Source of the DNA: Periplaneta americana
Lineage: Eukaryota; Arthropoda; Insecta; Blattodea; Blattidae
Length of the DNA stretch: 64,000 bases
Direction: 5' to 3'
NCBI RefSeq assembly: GCF_040183065.1
Contig: NC_091130.1
Location: 129,061,914 to 129,125,913, forward strand
The position numbers and the translations under genes are program-made. The notes under the pieces were generated by a model, which worked only from the letters and a program-made list of their open reading frames with translations, searched no databases and was not told the DNA's origin. Of this stretch, positions 57,965 through 64,000 are shown piece by piece (within the stretch, counting starts at the first letter, position 1; each line of letters starts with the position of its first letter).

Positions 57965-58295
57965 ATATTTGAGGAGAAAAACTCGCTCTGGCGCCGGGGA
58001 TCGAACCTGGGTCCTTGGTTCTATGTACCAAGTGCACTTAACTGCGGAATCCCGGCCAAATAAATCACTCAGCTGAGTGCGCCCCTTGTATAATGGCATT
58101 TGACTTAGACATAAAACATCAACATTTATGCCTAATTTGGAGTCAGGCCAAAAGGGAAACATTGAAGGAGGAGAGTTCGATCTGGTGCTGTGGATTGAAT
58201 TCGGCATAGCTCAGTGGTCAGAGTGCTTGGTGCGTAGAACCGAGGACCCAGGTTCCATCCCGGCGCCGGAGCGAGTTTTTCTCCTCAAATATTAA
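57965..58295. mobile_element. Third-family tRNA-like foldback with both arms
   Basis: Left arm AATATTTGAGGAGAAAAACT is inverted at the right (AGTTTTTCTCCTCAAATATT). A minus tRNA-like domain lies at about 57990-58045, its 5' half replaced by GCGGAATCCCGGCCAAATAA. A full plus one lies at 58200-58270, with loop GCGTAGA. The centre has AATCACTCAGCTGAGTGCGC. No clear target duplication. The 104-residue minus-strand frame is an artefact. Confidence 0.8.
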
Positions 58296-58299
58296 TTGA

Positions 58300-59050
58300 A
58301 AATTTGAAGCTTAAATCTGCTCATTTTCTGGCAGTTGTAATTTTTTTCTTAATGCTGACATACACTGCATCTCCCAGTTATCCCATCTCACTCAATTGTT
58401 CGATCATACACATTCTTTCTCTAACCAGGTTATGGAATTGATAATGTATGTCAGATTTTATATGTTAGTGTGTTATATATATCGCTATGTGAAAAATTGT
58501 TTTTCGAAATTAAAGAAAATTTATTTCTGAAATTGTATTAGAGCTAGTGAAACGTCTGTTCTACACTTTCATGTGAGTAGTACTAGAAACCGTAAAAGTT
58601 TTTTTTAACATTCTATAAGATTTTTAGTTTTGTAATATGTAATGTTTGATCTTGTTCAAAAATGAATATGACTACTTTTTGTATCTAGATGTGGCATATT
58701 TATTGGAAATTATTTGATGACAGCAGTTCAGTAATTAAAAATGGATTTGCAGTATGTGAGCATCTAAATTATGTCAAGGGTTAAGAAATGAAATACTATA
58801 CTTTATGTATATTGTAACTTCATTGACTTCATGTCTTTTTATATTGGAGAAAAGTGTAATGAATATTTTGTCTCTTTATTCAGATCTATTGACCAGTCAA
58901 TTTATTATCAGAAATTTGTTTGTCTTCAGTACTGCTATCAGTAAATATGCTTATGGTATAATATAAAAAAAAAGAACACAGAATTAACAGATAATATATT
59001 ACTTGTGTTCGGATGTGACATTCAGTTATTTTGACGTTTCTGTATATTTA
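58300..59050. other. No gene seen
   Basis: AT-rich spacer. Confidence 0.4.
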
Positions 59051-59054
59051 TTGT

Positions 59055-59280
59055 CAGCGTCGGTAGCATAGTCGGTATAGTGCTGGCCTTCTGTGCTCGG
59101 GGTTGCGGGTACGATCCCTGCCCAAGTCAATGACATTTAAATGTGTGCTTAAATGCGACCTCATGTCAGTAGATTTACTGGCATGTAAAAGAACTCCTGC
59201 AGGACAAAATTCCTGCACACTGGTGACACTGATGTAACCTCTGCAGTTGCGAGCGTCATTAAATAAACCATAATTTGAAT
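59055..59280 (+). mobile_element. tRNA-derived SINE
   Basis: GCGTCGGTAGCATAGTCGGT (A box) and GCGGGTACGATCCCTGCC (B box) form a tRNA-like head. The body includes CTGGCATGTAAAAGAACTCC and an AAATAAA tail. The anticodon region TGGCCTTCTGTGCT suggests a tRNA-Arg-type ancestor. Flanking duplication not clear. Confidence 0.8.
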
Positions 59281-59289
59281 TTTCAGTCT

Positions 59290-60280
59290 TACTGTTTTCA
59301 TTTTTATATTTTCATTTATTTCAGATGTAACTCAGTATGTTCACATTTTATTCTATGTTAGAATGAATACAAAAGACATATTTGAAATTAAGAGAGATTA
59401 TTAGTAATCTATATTTTAATCCTAGGAGACTTGTCTATCGCACAGTCAACACAATGTAATTATAAAAATATTTGTGTTGAAGAGAAATTGGGAGGCAGGA
59501 ACCAATATACTTTTCAATTTTTAATTTTCTTTCCTTTGTGTTAAATACACACTGTAAAGTTCATTCTCTTTTTTCTTTTGTATGCCCTCAGACAATAGCA
59601 GGCTCTGATTTGAGCAAGCTCTGATAAATAAATAAATTTCTATTTTGTGAAAGCATGTGAATCAATTTCGATATGTACATTTCATTTCATTGGTTAGAAT
59701 TTCAGAAATGCATTTGTTATAAATAAAAACAGCCGAGGAAGGTGTGGTTTTGCTCCTAATATGAAACAAGCATATTGTAAAAGTAGTGGTATTCATTATT
59801 ATAGGGATTGACAAAAGCAGTGTATAAATTTTGTGTTTTTGTTTTTTTTTTATATGGAAACTTGTATTGAACGGAAACAATGGTAGCACTGATTATATGA
59901 CATTAGTTTGGAGTAAAGAAACATGGGTCCTAAATTACTTTAATGAACTTTTGACAAATTTATCAGTGCATTGCTTTAGTTGTAGGAAGTAATGAGTCTC
60001 CAGTTGGTGAAATTAAATGTCAACCTATTTTTTATTACCCCAATGAATAAGTGTTGTGGCACAATTGAAAGGTACGGTCAGAAAATAGGGAATGTCCTTT
60101 TTTAGCGATTTTATGGTGTATAACATATTTTATTGGTAGCAACTGGGACTGCAGAACTATTCAATCACAAAGGATTTAAAAGTGGAAATGTCTTTATAAG
60201 GTGACAAATATTTGGTACACCAGTTACACGTATTAAAACTTTGTTTTCTCAGTGTTGTTCTGTGACAGTTCCTGTTTTTT
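59290..60280. other. No gene seen
   Basis: AT-rich spacer. Confidence 0.4.
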
Positions 60281-60287
60281 CTCCTTA

Positions 60288-61122
60288 AGGTACGGTCACA
60301 CGTCGCTACTTTTGCTGCACAACTTTTGTACTGCAGCTGCATAAGTTGCGTGTCGTGTTCACACGTAAGCCAAAAGTAGCACACTGCACGCTACTTTTTG
60401 TGCTGCGCAACCCGATTGCAGCAAAAGTTGCAACTGGAGATTGCGAGTCTGTTCACACCCAAGGTGCTATTTTTGCAGCCGCAGTCATGCTGCAGGTTTC
60501 CATCTCTGTGTTGACTTCTCAATGTACATTATGTGGTTTTGTTTGCATTATTAAGAAATTCATGTGAAAGCTTACTTGTCTATTACTTGCTTTTCTGTCC
60601 TAACTAGCATTCAGAAATTGGCATTATTTTTACTATAAAGCTTTTAAAAATGCCTATATACTTAAATGATAACCAACAGCATATTCACATAATCAATGTT
60701 GGCAACCCTCCTGTTTGAAACTACACTACAGAAAATTAAAAAAATGAATTATATCATCAGCAAATATGCTCAGACTGTGTTGTGCATTTAATAACTGTTA
60801 CAAATAATTTATTTTCATCACATCTAACATTAAAATATATCCAAACAATAAAAGTATCATTGGCACATTTGGGTGGCAACACTGGTCGCAACCACAGCAA
60901 AAGTTTCAACAAAACTGATATAAAAAATGCTGCAGCTCCAACCCTGAGAACCCTGTTCACACGTCGCTACTTTTAAGCTGCGTGCAGCATGGAAACGTAG
61001 CGGGCAGCAGGTTCTGCAGCTGCTACTTTTCGGGTTGCACCGTTGTTCACACATTGCAGTACAAGAGTTGCGCAGTTTTTTGTACTGCAGCGCTGCAAAA
61101 GTAGTGATGTGTGACCGTACCT
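60288..61122. mobile_element. TTA-flanked foldback (PIF/Harbinger-like MITE)
   Basis: It begins AGGTACGGTCACACGTCGCT and ends with the inverse (GTGTGACCGTACCT), flanked by TTA on both sides (60285-60287 and 61123-61125), the 3-bp target type of PIF/Harbinger. The arms hold several copies of GTTCACACGTCGCTACTTTT-like and GCAGC-rich words in both orientations. The open frames inside (60346-60567, 60782-60976 and the minus-strand ones) are artefacts. Confidence 0.85.
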
Positions 61123-61129
61123 TTATTCT

Positions 61130-61770
61130 TCAATTTATTGTTCTCATTGCTTTGGTATCTTCCTCGTAATTTTTGATCGTATGTAGTATATCCAACCAAA
61201 TTCCCTTCATATCGGACATTTTCTATTTTCGGATGAAACCTGCTGTTTCATGGTAGGAAGAGGCAGGAACATTTTTGTTGATTATAGTTCTCATATGATT
61301 TTTTTTATTCACGGTTGTCTAAACTCAGTTTATTTCTAGATATGCAACATTGTTTCTGATTCATTGCATTCATTTTCATATCACTTTTCTGTCAGGTTTA
61401 TTCACTTGATCATTTCTTCTTGTATTACTGATAATTTTTGTACTCCTCACTGTACCACTGTATATATTGTTAGAAATAATATGTGAATATTATTTTTACA
61501 TAGTTTTATCCTTTGATAAATGGCTTGTATAAAATGTTTTTATGGTGTTGTGTTCTTACAAGTTTCTCTAGGAAATTAACACAAGTTGTCAGTCATTACG
61601 TAATTTAAGAACAGTAATCCCCCCTGTATCTGCAGAGGACACGTTCTGAGGATATGCGGAACTGGAGATAGTAGTAAATGCATTGTTGGTAGGTTGCTAT
61701 TGCAGCATATGCCAGGACAGTGAAAAGTAAACAGTGAGGGTAATGCCACTAAGGACAAATCTTGGAATGT
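61130..61770. other. No gene seen
   Basis: AT-rich spacer. Confidence 0.4.
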
Positions 61771-61794
61771 ATACTTTCACGGTCGGCGTTGATA

Positions 61795-62005
61795 GGATGC
61801 GTATTTTCCAGGCTAGAGGGCCATGGTCTGTCGGTGTTACAACCAAACGTTTCGTCCAGTCTCAATGCCAGTTCCTGATACACACAGCAGATCTCTCCGC
61901 ACACGTGTACCACGCCACTGAAGATGTCCACCGGAGCAGTGGACGAAATGTTTGGTTGTAACACCGACAGACCATGGCCCTCTAGCCTGGAAAATACGCA
62001 TCCTA
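61795..62005. mobile_element. Penelope-like pLTR fragment in a foldback
   Basis: Left GGATGCGTATTTTCCAGGCT and right AGCCTGGAAAATACGCATCC are perfect inverted copies. The identity continues through the GGCCATGGTCTGTCGGTGTT block. The loop holds a hammerhead-like core. The three overlapping open frames are artefacts of the palindrome. Confidence 0.7.
61918..61949 (+). ncRNA. Hammerhead-like motif, degenerate
   Basis: CTGAAGA (expected CTGATGA), TGTCCAC / CGGAGCA / GTGGAC as stem-loop II with 6 pairs, then GAAAT. The T-to-A change in the invariant CUGAUGA core should inactivate it. The opposite arm retains GGACGAAACGTTTGG without the CUGAUGA half. Confidence 0.5.
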
Positions 62006-62014
62006 CCACTAAGG

Positions 62015-63860
62015 ACAGTTTTAGTGACTGATATTAACACGGTCCATGAATACAGGTGTGACTAAATTCTAGATTTTCTATGAAACTCTTCAGATTATGA
62101 CACTAGGAGCCAAAATACGTAAAAAAAAAAATGCCATCAAGATTGACTGCAGGTAACTGAATGTGCAGATACAGATTTCGCAGATAAGGAGGGATTACTG
62201 TATACTAAAAAATTTGACCAGTTTATCATATAGTTAATTTCATTGATAGTTGGTGACATATTTCATTGTCATGGTGTAGATGACCTTCGTGATTTGAATA
62301 AATTAGACCATTTATACTACCATATTTGTAACTAGAGGAATTCATGTATTTAAGTCATTCAACATTCTTGGCTTACAGTAATTATATGAATTAGTGTTTT
62401 ATATTAAAGTTGTTATGATATGGAAAAGTTTTCGTAACTGACCAGTAGAATCCTGCTAATGGTGGTTGATTTTTCTTTTGAGGGAGAATGGTGTATTACA
62501 AAGGATTTGTGTGATCAAAAACTCATGGATGAAATGTATGTGTTAACATAAGTTTAATAAAGTATAATAGTTGTTGATGTTCTAAATGCTCACTATTGTT
62601 CCTTTTTTATTTTGTGAGAATATTTTTGTTTCTGACCTTGGATACTTACAATTATATTTTTATGTTATATAGGGCGATTCGCTTTTGAAGCCATTTTGAG
62701 TAAAGGAGTTCATATTAATATGGATCCGATTTCGAGAGGTTACAAAACTGTGGCTGTTTTGATCTACAAAATTAAGTATACATTCACAGCTCCAAGCCAC
62801 TTTTAAGGCTGATAGCAAGAAACTTTAGATTTTATGTTCACAGCTACGTAATGTACCTAGTGTTATCGTCGTCGAAGTCTATATTTAGAATAGATTTTCA
62901 ATTGTACCGTTCTTTGCATTAATACACTTTTACAGTCTTGTGTGAATCGCATCACAGTCTAGTGTATAAATCACAAAGCTGAATACTTAGGGAATATGCA
63001 TCCAATGACAGTTGAACTTTAGTTGCTAGCCACTAGGATCGCTACTATCGCCTCATTACAAACAATGCGAAATAATACTGGCACAGTCTATTGTTCTTAG
63101 TACTCTCAGTTGATGCAAAAAATCACCTCAAGCTTCGTGACTGTATGTACTAGACTGTGGTCTCATGTTGGTAGCATTACTAATATTTGCATAGAGCATA
63201 GCTCCTGTTATCATAATTTCAATACTCTGAGACTTTCTACACAGTTATGACTTATATGAGTAATGTTTGAAGAAGGTGGTAACACAGGAAATCATATTAT
63301 AGCGTGAGTTTCATAGTGATGCGTCATTTTTACCAAATAAATGGACATAGCTCCTTAACTGTTCAAAATGGGACCTATGATCATATGAACATTTTCGCTC
63401 AAAATGGTTTCAAAAACCGTATTATAAAGTTATGTTCTTTCTTCGTGAATAACTCTGTATTTCAAAATATTTTTTTCCTTTATAAAGGAAGGAATTTGTG
63501 TGTGTGTATCTCTCTTAGCACTTTTTCAACGAGTTGACTGATTTTAATGGAACTCGTTAGGAACGTGAACAATGATTACATTCATCTTTGCATTCTGCTC
63601 GAATGTTTTCAGTTACCTACTCATCCCCACTCCAAGTACTGTTGTCATGCATATAATAACTACATCACTGTGACTACTAAAATACAAGAAAATGTATTAG
63701 ACTTGTTGTTCTGCAACTAACTGTTGTCTGTATTCTTCGAAATACACTGAGGCAAATGTTGTACTAAGTAGTTTGATATTTGAAGATCTAATTGAGTGAG
63801 TATCCAACAGCAAGGTTGTTTAACTTAATTACTTCTGTACTAACCATTTGATTTCCTTTC
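62015..63860. other. Intron/spacer, no gene seen
   Basis: AT-rich DNA before exon E. Frames such as 63304-63537 show no domain. Confidence 0.45.
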
Positions 63861-63868
63861 TCATATAG

Positions 63869-64000
63869 GAAAATCTTCAAGTTTGGAAGTTATTGAGAGT
63901 TGGAGAACACCACGAGGATTGATTCATTATTATATAATGGAGGAGGAGGAGGAAGATACTGCAAGAAATAGGATTGAAATAGATCCATTGTCAGCAGTTA
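63869..64000 (+). CDS. Start of a fifth probable lola-type 3' exon (E), cut by window end
   Basis: A pyrimidine-rich acceptor, TTTCCTTTCTCATATAG, ends at 63868. The exon opens with two bases of a split codon (x+GA), exactly the phase of exons A-D. It then reads KSSSLEVIESWRTPRGLIHY followed by an acidic stretch (MEEEEEDTARN) without a stop to the window end, 44 residues. No finger is visible yet; in exons A-C fingers begin 45-85 residues in. The function is inferred from phase and position only. Confidence 0.6.

Overview
This is AT-rich animal nuclear DNA, almost certainly from an insect. Coding DNA is sparse, as short exons in long introns or spacers. Most of the rest is transposon debris: foldback elements, tRNA-like SINEs, solo LTRs, and decayed hAT, mariner, RTE-type and Penelope-like copies. 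A cockroach or termite (Blattodea) fits the style of the SINE and LINE tails, the TTAGG-type telomere-like motifs and a possible bacterial-symbiont gene fragment. That placement is inference; no search was run.

The host gene is on the + strand. Four exons (20479-20897, 21125-21555, 26957-27282, 43436-43683) each encode a degenerate C2HC finger followed by a C2H2 finger and then a stop. A fifth open exon starts at 63869 and runs off the end. All five open in the same splice phase, with one base supplied by a shared upstream exon. This is the layout of the alternative 3' terminal exons of longitudinals lacking (lola), a BTB/zinc-finger transcription factor. The constant BTB exons are not in the window. 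Each terminal exon would give one isoform its DNA-binding tail.

Layout. 1-20.4 kb: a 100-bp tandem repeat, transposon relics, a fragment resembling a bacterial RluA/RluD pseudouridine synthase, foldback elements and a nested MITE pair. 20.4-27.3 kb: three lola-type exons, with a foldback, a hammerhead-like motif, an RTE tail and a TA-flanked element among them. 28-43 kb: MITEs, a solo LTR, a 116-bp tandem array, foldbacks ending in tRNA-like domains, decayed hAT pieces and a Penelope-like foldback with hammerhead-like motifs. 43.4 kb: the fourth exon. 44-63.8 kb: SINEs, a mariner relic, a second solo LTR, a decayed hAT transposase, TTAA- and TTA-flanked foldbacks, and a third Penelope-like motif. 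63.87 kb: the start of the fifth exon.

The most unusual features are the foldback elements with tRNA-like domains facing outward at both ends. Two have exact 11-bp target duplications and one has 13 bp, and two families share a central domain. Next are the hammerhead-ribozyme-like cores, the RluD-like fragment, and a MITE insertion whose empty site survives in a sister copy.
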